Made by a program: the position numbers and the translations under genes. Under the pieces are notes generated by a model that worked only from the letters and a program-made list of their open reading frames with translations, searched no databases and had not been told where the DNA came from. Positions 8,965 through 19,624 of a DNA stretch of 64,000 nt are shown one piece after another. Location of the stretch: contig JBBBDQ010001274.1 in NCBI GenBank assembly GCA_037127315.1, positions 544,001-608,000 on the forward strand. Reading direction: 5' to 3'. The first letter of the stretch is position 1; each line of letters starts with the position of its first letter. The stretch comes from Ascarosepion bandense (lineage: Eukaryota; Mollusca; Cephalopoda; Sepiida; Sepiidae).

Positions 8965-9150
8965 AGAGGTAGTTTAAACTGAAATATTATAAAATCCACC
9001 ATCACCGACGATTTTATTTTGTGTTGACATAAAACTCCGCTTGGCAACGGCAATAGTTACCAAAAATAATAAACGCAGTTCTTAAGTTTGCGATGCGGTT
9101 TTATGACGTCACACCGCGGGATAGCGCGAAATGACAACAAAACCATCTAG

Positions 9151-11226
9151 TCAAATGCAATGTAATATGTTATTTCCTGTTTTAAAGTTGATTTTATTGA
9201 GTGTTGGTTGTTTTGATTTGATGTACATGGCCTCCAATATCTGCAGGTTCCTCTTACTGTGTGTATGAGTAAGGATCACCGTATTGTTGACCAAAATCTG
9301 TCTGATATTACCTACATGTTTATGTTTTTCAGAGAAATGTTGTTTAATAGTACTCTGATCAGAAAGATGACATGTAAGTCTACGGGAGAGCGTGGTTGTG
9401 GTAAAACCAATATATGTACTAGGTTTTTGAGTAGTATCAGAGATGCAATCTCTGAATGGGCATGTAAATTGGTACACTACATTGGTTTTTTGTAAAGAAT
9501 TTAGTTTAGTGCCTGTTGGGTTATTATAAACTATGAGGTCAATTGTTTTAAACTTTTTATAATATATAATGAGTTTAATTTGATTAATACTTTCGACTGG
9601 TTTAACATTTCTACGTATTATGTTTTTGAGAGTTTTTTCATCTTGTTTATAATTATTATGTATTTGGTTGCAATAGTATAAGTTAATAGTGTTATGTTTA
9701 TTTTGATGTAAACCATTATTAATATTATCATTATTGTTAGAGCTATTGTTAATTTTGTTGAGATACATTTTAATTTGTTGATCAATAACGGAGTTAGGAA
9801 ATCCATTATTGACTAGTGTTTGCTTAATGTTGTGTAATTCTTTATAAAATATAGATTTTGAAGAAGATATCATTTGTGTGCGTTGAAGTAAGTTTTTTAT
9901 AACAGCTAACTTATATCGTTGGGGACATTCACTATTATAATTAAGAAGACACGAATTTATGCTAGTTGGTTTCCTATATAGAGAAGTAGTAAATTTATGT
10001 GTGCTAGAATCAATGAATACATCAAGGAATGGGAGTTTGTTATTAATATTAAGTTCTAATGTAAATTTGAGGACGGAGTGACTTTCAAATTTGTTTTTAA
10101 GATATTTAATTTGATCGATATTCTTAGCTAAAACAAAGATGTCATCTATATATCTTACATATATACAGGGCTTATTGTTGTCATTAATTATTTTATTTTC
10201 TAGATTTGCCATATAATAATTAGAAAAAAGGGGACCTAAAGGAGATCCCATCGCAATGCTATCTATTTGTGTATAAATATTGCCTAAGGGGTCGTGAAAG
10301 GGTACTTGTGTGGTGCATGCTAATAATAGTTTTTTTAATATAGTTGGTTTAATATTGATTGATGGGAGAGTAGCATGGTTGTATACATCACGGATAATAA
10401 TGTCAATTGTTTCATGGACGGGAACATTTGTGAATAAGTTTTGAACATCCAAAGATGCAATCATTTGATTATTAGGTTGTACGGAATGGAGAATCTGTAA
10501 AAATTCGTCCGTGGAGTTAATGCTATATTTTCCAGGAAGATAGGGAGTAATTAGTTTGTTAAGTGTTTTGGAAAGGTTATATATTGGTGTGGGTATTTGA
10601 GAAATGATAGGTCGGAGGGGATGATCTTTTTTATGGATTTTTACATTTCCATAAAGGTAGCCGGGCTGATAATCACCTATAATCTTTTGAAGTTTATAGG
10701 ATCCTATTTCAGCATTGTTTGCAGTAATAAGTTTATTAATATGTTTTTTAAGTTGGGTTGTGGTATTACAAGTTAATTTTTTAAATTTGTTGTGATCGTC
10801 GAGAATGGCCTGTAATTTTGAGTGATATTCCTGTCTGTTTAAAATAACAAAAGTATTGGTTTTATCGGCACGCCGGATAACAATATTTTTGTTATTTTTT
10901 AGATGTGTGGCTGCTTTTATGAGAGGCATATTTATAATATCATTAGGATTTTTATGGTAACGGTGTTTGATTGATTCAGCTTTGAGTAATTCTTTTAAGC
11001 CTACCTGTGTAGTAATATGGTTGTCCTGTTCGAGTTGAAGTATTTGTTGGTATAAAGCTTCAATTTCCATTTGTTTAAACATTGAATTAGGTTTCTGTGC
11101 GACATGAAAATTTGGTCCGAGATTAAGGAATTCTATGTCATCTGGAGTAAGTTGGTAATCCGATAGGTTAATGAAGTTGTCATTGATGTTTGGTAAGAGT
11201 ATTTTTCCTTTATATAATTTGTTTAG

Positions 11227-11229
<3 letters not shown>
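9151..11229 (-). CDS. Penelope-like reverse transcriptase with GIY-YIG endonuclease
   Basis: From ATG 11082 the frame gives 643 residues, but it stays open upstream for about 49 more codons (DFINLSDYQ-like region, DDIEFLNLGPNFHVAQ) to the (TA)n, so the ATG is internal. Domains, numbered from that ATG: an RT entry motif with RRADKTNTFVIL at 70-80; motif A with SLDV (Asp212); motif B GSPLGP at 279-284; catalytic YIDD at 311-314; an Asn-rich linker at 440-475; GIY-YIG nuclease from VVYQF (535) through YIGFTTTTLSRRL (557-569), with a late Glu617 and Asn629. No stop or frameshift was seen. It copies its RNA at nicked chromosomal DNA; substrate choice is unknown. It may be only N-terminally truncated. 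Confidence 0.9.

Positions 11230-11230
<1 letters not shown>

Positions 11231-11287
<57 letters not shown>
11231..11287. repeat. (TA)28 microsatellite at 5' edge of PLE
   Basis: Pure TA run between the PLE and the older PLE fragment on the plus strand. Confidence 0.97.
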
Positions 11288-11291
<4 letters not shown>

Positions 11292-11344
11292 GACATTAAT
11301 ATACAAATAAGATTATTATTACAATAAATACATGACACCAATAT

Positions 11345-11727
11345 TAAAAATAGCACACAAAAACAGCAACATTTTTTGCTGCAACCACAAGCAAAATAGT
11401 CATAAGCAGGACGAATTCTCTATACGAAACATTATTAAACACCATATTTCTTCCGTAATCCCTCAAAAACATGTCAAACATTTTACATATTATAGAAAAT
11501 AAAAGACTGCAAAACTTGTTGTTTCTATTCAAAATAACCACATCATATTTAAACTGGCGATGACTAATATAGTGTATGAATTGTAATGCCCAGTACAAGA
11601 CTGCAATTCTTGTAAAGAAATAAATGAATTAATTACCTATAGTGGATATGCTACCACTTCTTTGGGGAGACGTTTTACATGTCACCTATCCAACCAAAAT
11701 GCTGATGCAAATACTATAGATGGATAA
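11345..11727 (+). pseudogene. Diverged PLE fragment (linker and GIY-YIG start)
   Basis: A plus-strand frame matches residues about 470-580 of the minus-strand PLE next door. SHKQDEFSIRNIIKHH parallels the Asn-rich linker; IVYEL-stop-CPVQDCNSC and YSGYATTSLGRRFTCHLSNQ parallel the nuclease start. Several stops are present. It is an older insertion in opposite orientation, and the two together form a loose inverted pair. Confidence 0.7.
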
Positions 11728-12205
11728 AAACAGAATAATAATACTTATACCTTCTTTTTCTTATTCTCTCAATTTCACCATAATTTTTTATCTCTTTCAT
11801 TCGTTTCTTTGCTTGTTTTTCTATTTAGCTCTTTTGTAATCCTGCGATTTTTTTTATCTCACTTTTTCATTATTACTTTATTACTTTTTTTTCTGTGCTG
11901 TCCTCTTGTTAGATTTCTTTTTTCTTTCTTTCTTTCGCTATTTCTATCTCTCTCTTTACTCCTTCTTTCTTTACTATCTCTTTTCCATTAATTATTTTTC
12001 TCTTACCACCACACTAACTTACTATCTCTCTCTCTGTCTCTGTCGCTTTCTGTTTCTGACTCACTCTCTCCCCCCTCTCTCTCTCATTGGTTCTTTTCAG
12101 GATTTCTTTAAAACTTTCTTTACATTCCTCTCGTTTTCAATTTTTTTATTTTTCTCTCTCAACATTTTTCTCTATCTTTCTCTATCTTTTTATTTACTTT
12201 CCTTT
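11728..12205. repeat. Pyrimidine-rich low-complexity stretch
   Basis: The plus strand is mostly T and C (TTTCTTTC, TCTCTC). The long open frames here encode only F/L/S-rich peptides and are not genes. Confidence 0.8.
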
Positions 12206-12570
12206 ACAGTATTTACATTATTCGGACTACTGTTCTCATCTTTGTTGCTATTTGAACGATGTTTCGGCTGTTGTACGATCCGGCCTTCTTCAGGTGCTAG
12301 GAATTTTGAACCGAACCCTTTATTAAAATCACTGGGGTATATGAACTCCATTTCTTTGCTTAGAGTCTCTTCTGGTAGTCATGAGTTCTCTCCCTCTAAT
12401 CCGGTAAGTTACTTGTTCACCACTGCTGTAGCCTGGTATTGAACTCATAACTCTTTGGGTCAGGTCACAGGAACTAACCAACGTCTATATCCACGGAATG
12501 TACAACGGCCGAAACATCGTACAAATGGCAACAAAGATGGGGACAATAGTCCGAACAATGTAAATGCTGT
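12206..12570 (-). mobile_element. tRNA-type SINE with long terminal inverted repeats
   Basis: The left end ACAGTATTTACATTATTCGG (12206) continues to a TCATCTTTGTTGC-like stretch. The right end (GGCAACAAAGATGGGGACAA, then CCGAACAATGTAAATGCTGT, to 12570) is its inverted complement with a few mismatches, about 43 bp. On the minus strand the body carries a B-box-like GAGTTCAATACCAGGC (about 12430-12445). It also has a CCTGAAGAAGG...CCGAAACATCG motif, a hammerhead-like layout, near the outer left end. Sister copy: 38775-39133; short copy: 411-563. It could be a MITE that captured a SINE. Confidence 0.65.
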
Positions 12571-12574
12571 ATAT

Positions 12575-12582
12575 ACTACTTC

Positions 12583-12614
<32 letters not shown>

Positions 12615-12790
12615 TTTTCTTTCTTTTTTCATCGACTTTTATTCAAGATTTATCATATCTTTTATTTTTTCTTCCTTTTCCATTTCTATGTTTTTCTTAC
12701 CCCACCATTCACGTCTCTCAATGACACTTTTTCTTCCTTTTTTTTTAATTTTCTTCAACCTTTTTTATTTTCATCTTCCAATATTTTCTG
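12575..12790. repeat. Pyrimidine-rich (TTTC)n stretch
   Basis: Starts with about nine TTTC units at 12580-12615 and decays into T/C-rich sequence. From 12800 to 14100 I see no element or gene I can support. Confidence 0.8.
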
Positions 12791-14099
12791 TGAAGTTCAT
12801 AGAATGCCATCACACCAAAACTTCTACAGATAGAAAGTCGGTGCCACACCAGCAGATCTTTGGGAGAAAAAAAATTGTTAAAAAATAGCATACATAAAAA
12901 AAAGAAAAAAGTCAAGAGTACATCAAAGACAAATTTGTCACGACTTTTTATTTTTCGGTCTTTCTTATTTTTATCCGTTTATCTTTTAACTTGATTTAAA
13001 AAGAGAGAAATCTTTTCTCGAATCTGTGTTTCAGTCGCTTTTCATGATGATTTTCTCCACTGCGATTGCCTTCGCTTTTCTTATCTATATCCACTTAGCT
13101 TTTGTCCAAATTTAATATCAGGACAAAAGAAATGGAATCACTAATTTCATTCCAGAGTTATAAAAGAGATTTTTTTAAGATTGGAAGACTGACAATGAAA
13201 TGGCGACCGGAGAACGCGCCAATGTCTGTCAGTGGCAGAGTTTTACTTATTTATATTTTGCGTCTGTTTTCTTTCATATTTTAAAAATAGTTTCTGGTTT
13301 TATTTTCCTGTTTTATATTGTAGGGATTAAATATTTTTAAAATTATCAAATAAAATTAAATTTTAGTAATTAAGTCTTCTGCTTCTTCCTCTATAAACAG
13401 TAACTCTTCACAATGTGGAAGATCATAGCTCTTCACAACATCTTAGCACTTGTAGCTATTAGTAACATTTATATTTATGACTCTCCAAAACCCTGTTCCA
13501 ATACCCATTAGCAGTTTTTTAGGTAATTTACTTAGTTCTTTTCTCCTCTCTCTTTCCTGTCCTCAGTCATACGAATAGTTTTCTTATTGTCTGTTTCAGA
13601 AATTTCGTCTCTGTCTGATAAGCGTTGTTTTTGTCTGCATTTCCCTTAAAACGTCATCAATATTCTCAGCATCCTTCAGCAGAAATACATTTCTCACGCA
13701 AAACGTCTCTTCTTCATCTGTGAGGAGATTCACCAGCTTTTGCTAGCAGATAGAAAGACTGATATTGCATAACAGATAGTGTTTTCTTTTATTGTTGTGG
13801 AGTAAATATTACACCCAGGTAACACAAATGAACTTGTCTAGACGCATCAATAAAGAACTCCAAGAGATTCTAAAGAAAGACCTTGGTAACAGTAAACGAG
13901 TTATAACAGTTTTTAAGGCAATTTTCATGTTTCTAAATACTTTGCTTAAATTTCAGTGCTTCAGTGCATCTTTGAATTTTGGTGTCACGTGTTCTGATCT
14001 TTTCATTAAAGAAGACAAATGTATACATCTAGTGGTGAACGCCAACAAAGGGTACAAAGTATTGCAAACGGTTTTGCTTCCTATAATTGAAAAACTGTT

Positions 14100-14440
14100 T
14101 TCTAAAACATCATTTAAAAAACTCATTAAAATTATCAGTAAAATCATTAATAAAATCATAAAAATATTTTTTTTAAAAATCATTAAAAATGATTCAAAAT
14201 CATTAAAAGCCTTAAAAAAATTTAAAACTTCATTAAAATCATTAAAAATCAATAAAATCATTTTCTAAACAAATACTTGAAAAGTAAATGTTTTGTGGTA
14301 GAAAATGTTATAGAAAAATTTGTTTCCTATAATTGAAAAGTTGTTTCTTTTAAAAATCATTAAAAACCTATTAAGAAATCATTAAAATATCATTAAAAGA
14401 AATATAAATCATTACGAATATATATAAAATCATTAAAACG
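14100..14440. repeat. (ATTAAAA)n-like low-complexity array
   Basis: Irregular short-period repetition of AAAATCATTAA-type units, about 25 copies, with period 9-18. The overlapping 158-codon frame (13792-14268) is Lys/Ile-rich only because of this repeat. Confidence 0.75.
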
Positions 14441-14825
14441 TGACTCTAGAAGTTTCAGCACGGACTGTTAGAGATTGTTTCCTTGTATGAAGGAGTACTG
14501 AAAAGTTATCGACACGACGCACTTTCTAAAAGCAGAAGGATCTCAAGGACCAAAATTTAGACCAGAAAAAATCTCAGCAAGGCTCTCGTGGGACAACTGT
14601 CATGCGTATAATTATCATTAACCCACAAAAATATCTTGCAGAAACTATGATGCTGCGAGAAAGCTAACAGCAAGATCGAACGGCAGTTCCAGTCACAAGA
14701 ACAGATAATACAAAAGATTTTCGACATCGACATCTCCTTATGTGTATTCACCTGCTCTCCTCATGACTACTACCATGATGTCATTATTGCAAAAGGAATG
14801 TGATTTGACGTTCTAGCACAATAGT

Positions 14826-15000
14826 ACCCACCCACGAGACGCCCGTATTATTCAACAACTACGGCAACATTTTGGAACACTTCTCTATCTAGCACGATTA
14901 ACAGACCTGCCCTCAAATGAAAATGCATGGGATATAATGGAGCAACGCTTGGCTCATTCACTAACCCACCTACAACTCTTTTCTATACTACATCAATTAT
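14826..15000 (+). pseudogene. Mariner/Tc1 transposase C-terminal fragment
   Basis: A plus-strand frame reads HPRDARIIQQLRQHFG, then TDLPSNENAWDIMEQRL. This is the layout of the last DDE motif region (DNA-PH-AR ... DLSPIEN-WD-M-RRL). The residue expected to be the catalytic Glu is replaced, and a stop lies just upstream. Short and old; superfamily assignment is tentative. From 15001 to 15280 there is no feature. Confidence 0.4.
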
Positions 15001-15279
15001 GTATCACAGATTAACATAGTATTTATCTGTACGTTAGTATTCGTGCAAATCTGCAGGAATCTGTTAAAACCTGATGAAGAATGCTATGGCTGGTTACTAA
15101 CTATTTTTGAGCACAGTCATCTACCGGGGGTGGGGCTAGTATATAAATATTACAGTCACTTGCACAACCCATATTGTCAACCTGCGGTTTATACTAAAAC
15201 TAAGCTGAGCAGACCTTAGTTACAGTTTTTAGGAAGAGCGAATAAGCTGTTGTGATGAAAACAAATATCTTCTTTTTCT

Positions 15280-15480
15280 ATGTGCAATGTTTTTCAGGAC
15301 GTTAGCGTTCATGGCTCTCCACAATTTTCTTCAATCTGTCATGTGAGTATCAAATTTTTCAAGCCGTCTTTCCTTATTATGTGCTCTAAAAATTTCAGTT
15401 CCCTATTTCTGATGTTAAATATATATTATTTGTTTTCATCTTTTAAAACTTTGTCAGTGCTCATATCTATGTATGGTATT
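15280..15480 (-). pseudogene. LINE alpha RT C-terminal fragment
   Basis: On the minus strand a decayed frame contains RELKFLEHIIRKDGLKNLIL, the conserved 'KFLGHI-RKEGLENLILTG' block of this LINE family. It ends at a GGACGTTAGCGTTCATGG-type 3' end. Several stops. Confidence 0.6.
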
Positions 15481-15564
15481 CATAGCATCCTTTTGTAAAA
15501 ACGCATTTCAGTTGCTTCATCTTTGAACAGATCGTCCAACATTCACTGCCATATATTTTTTTAA

Positions 15565-15733
15565 TCGTATCACCCCGAGCAAGGCGGTAACGCCACTGAT
15601 GTGCAGGGGGCTACGTAATAGTGAAAAGATTGGAAAAGATAAAGCCGGAAACCACATCCTAAACAGGGAACAAGGGATGAGCCTCTTAACCTGTTCAATA
15701 GACAAGGGTGGAGTGTGAACCGGGCGATAGATA

Positions 15734-15735
<2 letters not shown>
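15565..15735 (+). repeat. Single 155-bp-family repeat unit
   Basis: From ATCACCCCGAGCAAGGCGG through GGAAACCACATCCTAAACAG to GTGTGAACCGGGCGATAG, then a TA run. Same family as 27546-27728 and 39481-39915. It separates two parts of one LINE alpha copy, so it may be a later insertion. Confidence 0.65.

Positions 15736-15782
<47 letters not shown>
15736..15782. repeat. (TA)n microsatellite
   Basis: TA run after the repeat unit. Confidence 0.95.
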
Positions 15783-15784
<2 letters not shown>

Positions 15785-15796
15785 AGAACTGATATT

Positions 15797-15995
15797 TTAC
15801 AGCAGTTCAGTACTCTTTTCTTTGTTTCTAACAAAAATCTTCTTGTTTCTTAATGCTTTGCTTAACTTCTGAAAGGTATCTTTAACCATCGCAGTGTCCC
15901 TTTGGATTTCAGTGTTGCACTTTCCGTCCTCTGTTAAAACACTTCCTACGTATTTAAATGGTTGTACTTTGTTTGATTTTGGTATCTCCAATTTG
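15797..15995 (-). pseudogene. LINE alpha RT palm/thumb fragment
   Basis: A minus-strand frame with FKYVGSVLTEDGKCNTEI and AMVKDTFQKLSKALRNKK, the segment after the catalytic motif in endonuclease/RT-type LINEs. It continues across the TA run as ETKKRVLNCCKISVLLY. It is the upstream partner of 15280-15480. Copies are degraded; no full RT is present in the window. Confidence 0.65.
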
Positions 15996-16254
15996 TAATT
16001 TTGGGGCTGTTTCTTTTGCTAACAATCATACATTCTTATCTTCTTGCAATTGAGGTTTAGTTTTTTCTTCTCACTTTACTAATAATAATTATAATAATTA
16101 TCAGCAATATTTGTCTTTTTCCAGTTCCCATCGCCATCAAAGGAGAGTGAACATACACAAGATGGATGAAGATGATGATAAATTATACAGAGAGAAAATG
16201 GCCTATGAAAGAACTTGGTTGGTATTTCTATTTTTCTTTATAGTTCTTCAATGT

Positions 16255-16640
16255 TTTCACCTTCCAATGTGTCCTTCTTCTGTGTCATGTCCTTTAGGAC
16301 ATAAGCGATCATTGCTCTCTTCAATTTCCTGACCTTTGTGGATCTTAATAAATTTTCTCTTTTTGTTGTTGTTCTTCTTCATATGCCGTGTCCCTTCAGG
16401 ACATAGGCGATCATGGTTCTCCACTGTTTCCTATCTTTAATAAATATTACATTTTGGTTTTCACTCCTATGCTTTCTTCCGGTGTTATGCGTTGTTTTCC
16501 GCTTGCCATCAATCTGTCCTGTGAGTATCAAATTTTCCAAGCCGTCTTTCCTCATTATGTGCACTATACATTTTAACTGTCTCTTCATGACGATTATACG
16601 TATTTTTTCCTGAGAAGTATATGTATTCATTTTGTTCACA
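16255..16640 (-). pseudogene. LINE alpha 3' ends, two in tandem
   Basis: Two minus-strand 3' ends are adjacent: 16265-16330 (short) and 16384-16640 (KRQLKCIVHIMRKDGLENLI, then DRKQWRTMIAYVLKGHG). Between them is an AAGAAGAACAACAAC-type tail (16355-16380). That matches the (GAA)n tail of the copy at 26.3 kb and suggests insertion of one copy at the tail of another. Confidence 0.65.
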
Positions 16641-16826
16641 TTTTCAATAAAACATCATCGTTGCTTATATATTCAGTCCATCTTAATTTACCTTTGTTTT
16701 ATTTAATTTTTACTGACCAAATCGACCGAATTATGAGAAGAAACAATACCCTGCTGAATTTATTTTCTTGGTAACGATATTGTGTCTCTTAAACGAAATA
16801 GAATCGAGCGCTATTACAGAAAATGG

Positions 16827-16829
<3 letters not shown>

Positions 16830-16857
<28 letters not shown>
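16830..16857. repeat. (TA)n microsatellite
   Basis: TA run. Confidence 0.95.
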
Positions 16858-16861
<4 letters not shown>

Positions 16862-17085
16862 TTTACTGTGAACCAAAAGGGAAATGCCAGGGTAGAATAA
16901 AATCTTTTATCCAAACCGCTTACGACCAACAGGAATTTGAATTGGCAGAAATCAAAAGCGACAAAGCATCGTTGTTCAGTGACCATAATTGTGTAGTAGA
17001 TATGAAAAAAAGACCCAATAAATTTGAATCTCTAAACTTCAAACGGTTAACATATATAGTAACAGTAAATCATTTGGATATTTGA
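16858..17085 (+). other. Unrecognised open frame, 75 codons
   Basis: An open frame entering from the TA run encodes a mixed-composition peptide (CQGRIKSFIQTAYDQQEFEL, then DHNCVVDMKKRP) and stops at 17085. The composition is less biased than neighbouring frames, so it could be a host exon relic or part of an unknown element. I recognise no domain or splice acceptor. Confidence 0.2.
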
Positions 17086-17204
17086 TAAATGGGAAGTACA
17101 TGTGCTTTTAAGCATTGTGCTTAATCCCGATGCTTCACAATGAAAACGCGATTGTATTGCAAGATGAAAAACGATAATCATTTTAGGTACATTTTATACA
17201 TACG

Positions 17205-17500
17205 TAGATGGTAAAAGGGTCAACGTCTCAGAGTGCGAAATTGGACAACCGAGTTCGAATTTAGTTTTAGTGCATTTCATTCACTTAACATATTAGCTCA
17301 AAGATAAATAATAAAGAAGGTTTGGTTTATCAGCCTTGGTTGGCAACCAGCCTATGACAACTTTGAATTTAAAACCAGTTGGACATGCGGCTATCAAAAC
17401 CACCAGTAACTATATGCTCGAGAAACCGAGTCAGCAACTCCTCGAAATTTTGTGAGCTGAAGCCTCATTACTTCTTAGTGGAATCTACGAAAATTGAGTG
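17205..17500 (+). mobile_element. tRNA-derived SINE, diverged copy
   Basis: The head holds a B-box-like CCGAGTTCGAATTTAG (about 17250). Then come the family's TTCATTCACTTAACA and the central CAGCCTTGGTTGGCAACCAG (17332-17351). These also occur in the better copies at 49922 and 50741. The 3' part is diverged. Confidence 0.65.
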
Positions 17501-17633
17501 AGTGATACAAATTGCTTTTACTGAATAGTTTATTTCTAATCATTCCGATAAAATCCAGCTTGTAAAAATATATTTATCAGTAAAACTACTAAAAACAACA
17601 ATCTTGTCGTTACACCTTATCATAACTCAAAAC

Positions 17634-17696
<63 letters not shown>
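17634..17696. repeat. (TA)n(TG)n microsatellite
   Basis: About eight TA then about 23 TG units. 17697-18010 is unique AT-rich sequence. Confidence 0.95.
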
Positions 17697-17698
<2 letters not shown>

Positions 17699-18012
17699 CG
17701 GTTGTTTAAAGCAAAAATAACACCATTATTTTTAAGAAGAAAATTTGTTGTGTAAAGTAATTTTAGGAATTTAATTTTTTTTAAATTATTAACAATATAC
17801 AGATTGCGGAATAATTATTTACACATTATTTAAACATAAAAATTTACCCAATATTTAGACACTAGTGGGCCCTTGCCGACAATGACAACGCCTAAATATT
17901 TATATCGTTACGCCGTCTAAATGAGGGCAACATATATATTGATGTACCTCCTACCGAATATCTTGCATTAAGACATAAGAAAAAAATTTGATCTCCCCCC
18001 CCCCACCGAGGG

Positions 18013-18014
<2 letters not shown>

Positions 18015-18048
<34 letters not shown>
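18015..18048. repeat. (TA)n microsatellite
   Basis: TA run next to a C-rich patch at 17993-18004. Confidence 0.95.
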
Positions 18049-18051
<3 letters not shown>

Positions 18052-18109
18052 GGCATGTTTCATTAAGTAATATAGACGAGTGTTGTCTATTTATTTTATG
18101 TAAATTTTT

Positions 18110-18420
18110 TCATATTGTCTGATAAGCTTAATAGCATTATCATTAAATGAAAAAACAAAATTACAATACTGATACATAATTTTTTTATAATCTAATCTGA
18201 CATTTCAGCTTACATAAGCCATTTTCAAAGACGTCAAATTACATTATAGTATTACAGTTCACGGAAAATAATGACAGTCTGTTCTTGTTGACATGGAGGA
18301 TTTCCAAGCAACGACAAACTCGTGCAAACAAGATGCTGGAAGCGAATATCGCACCACAGCTCATGACGTCATACATGACCACTCAGCGCAAGTATAGTAG
18401 AGAGGATAACTCAAAACCTA
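18110..18420 (-). mobile_element. Diverged PLE terminal region
   Basis: In the same order as the PLE 3' region at 8935-9130: GCTTACATAAGCCATTTTCA, AATTACATTATAGTATTACAG, TTGTTGACATGGAGGATTTCC AAGCAACG (18290-18317) and ATGACGTCATAC. No coding part remains. It is evidence of an older branch of the same element. Confidence 0.6.
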
Positions 18421-19008
18421 TCTATTCATAAAAATAGGTTCAAAAAGTTACATTCGTCTTTCTAATATTCTTTTTGTTTGGTTGAAGCTACAAGTATTAT
18501 GATCTATAGATTACTTGTGAAATCCGTAACACGACGAGTTTTGGCATTCCGGGTGGATGGATTCTATTCTTACACGACACTTGCTTCATATCATTGAACA
18601 ATTTGTAAGAATCAGTGTGAAACCAAAATCATATATGCTTTCAAAATAATTTTCTATAAGTACTTACCATATATTTAAGCATGAATGCATACACGCAAAT
18701 ACTTTGGAGTTTAATGCTTATGGCCATCAACAATAAACACTAATGTGTATGAGACAAACCTGAGTTCTTCAAGACGACAAGCGGTTTGCAAGTACAGGCG
18801 ACATATCTTTGGATAGTTTGTGTATCCTGGGTTTACTGAGTATGGATTATTGAGTGTCGGTTCAGATTGACTGAAACACGACTTATTACAGTATGTATAT
18901 AGTAAGATCATGGTTAGTCTGACAATGGTAGCTACAGCTATGTCACACTTTGTAACGTTTATATAAATGACGAGGCCTGCGTGGAATAGACAGATGCGAT
19001 CAAACACA

Positions 19009-19065
19009 CACAGGTACACACACACACACACAGGTACACACACACACACACAGGTACACACACAT
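19009..19065. repeat. Minisatellite CAGGTACACACACACACACA, about 2.6 units
   Basis: Three CAGGTA starts spaced 22 bp apart within a CA run. Confidence 0.85.
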
Positions 19066-19120
19066 GTTTGTTTTTATTTAAAATAAATATCATTTACATT
19101 GCCACACGGAAATTGCAATG

Positions 19121-19153
19121 CTTCGAGATTTAAAGTTTTTATCTCGTCATCAG
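19121..19153 (-). other. Hammerhead-like hairpin
   Basis: On the minus strand CTGATGA is followed by a perfect 6-bp stem (CGAGAT/ATCTCG) with an 11-nt loop. What follows is AAGC rather than GAAA. It looks like a decayed Penelope-type terminal motif; a similar outward motif (CTGAAGAACGAAACGCGTC, minus) lies at about 19664-19682. Confidence 0.3.
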
Positions 19154-19599
19154 ACAAAATTCAATAACTTTGATGAAAACGATTTACATTTGAATGCAGA
19201 AAACAATACGTTTGCTCATTAAAGAGTTAATATGGAGGGGGAAGACAGAAAATTTTTATTATATGGCTGTTTGATTTAATTAATCAGAATGAAGGTCGAC
19301 TTTTAAATTTTAAAATATGGGTTAGATTTTTTTTCGGTATATATAAGGTTCATTAGTACTGGCAACATTTTATTGATTTTTTCTTGTGTTCGTCTAAATG
19401 ACTTATTTTCTGGATATAGAGCGCTATCGGCTATTCTCTTCGCCATTTAAAAAAAGTGCTTTTTTATTTTCATTTTTTACTTTAGGCAAAGATTTTCTAT
19501 ATATCTGGAGTGATAGGAATGTTTTTATATTTATTATTTTCCAAACACGGACAGACATTGTGACCGTGTTCATAGCTGATGTTCTAGACTGTTAACTTT

Positions 19600-19624
19600 T
19601 TCTTTATTATTATTATTATTATTA
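19600..19624. repeat. (TTA)n tract
   Basis: Seven to eight TTA units. No LINE remnant is visible beside it. 19625-20000 is otherwise unique. Confidence 0.85.

Larger units (their letters stand above)
8781..11230 (-). mobile_element. Penelope-like retroelement, nearly intact
   Basis: Minus-strand element entering from the (TA)n at 11231 and leaving at (TA)n(CA)n at 8780. In transcription order: an open RT/GIY-YIG frame (11229-9151), a 190-bp spacer with a TGACGTCA palindrome (9104-9111), a hammerhead-like CTGAAGA...GAAA motif (8964-8938), and the start of a second small frame (8958 on). The second frame reads into the terminal repeat as expected if the element is a permuted unit of a tandem, as Penelope-like elements often are. 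Near-identical 3' sequence at 42183-43191 suggests recent activity. Confidence 0.85.

Noticed and set aside
11906..12442. 178-codon frame
   Set aside because: First two thirds are T/C-rich low complexity and the rest crosses the SINE/TIR element; not a gene.
13792..14268. 158-codon frame
   Set aside because: C-terminal half is translated ATTAAAA repeats; the N-terminal half shows no domain, and no transcript features are visible.
15064..15100. CTGATGA at 15072 as a hammerhead core
   Set aside because: No GAAA or stem II partner follows within a plausible distance.
16111..16332. 73-codon frame with an acidic patch and a hydrophobic segment
   Set aside because: The second half is the reverse complement of a LINE alpha 3' end, so the frame is a chance fusion.
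19009..19065. CRISPR-like short repeats (CAGGTA plus CA run)
   Set aside because: Only 2.6 units and the interval is itself a CA microsatellite.
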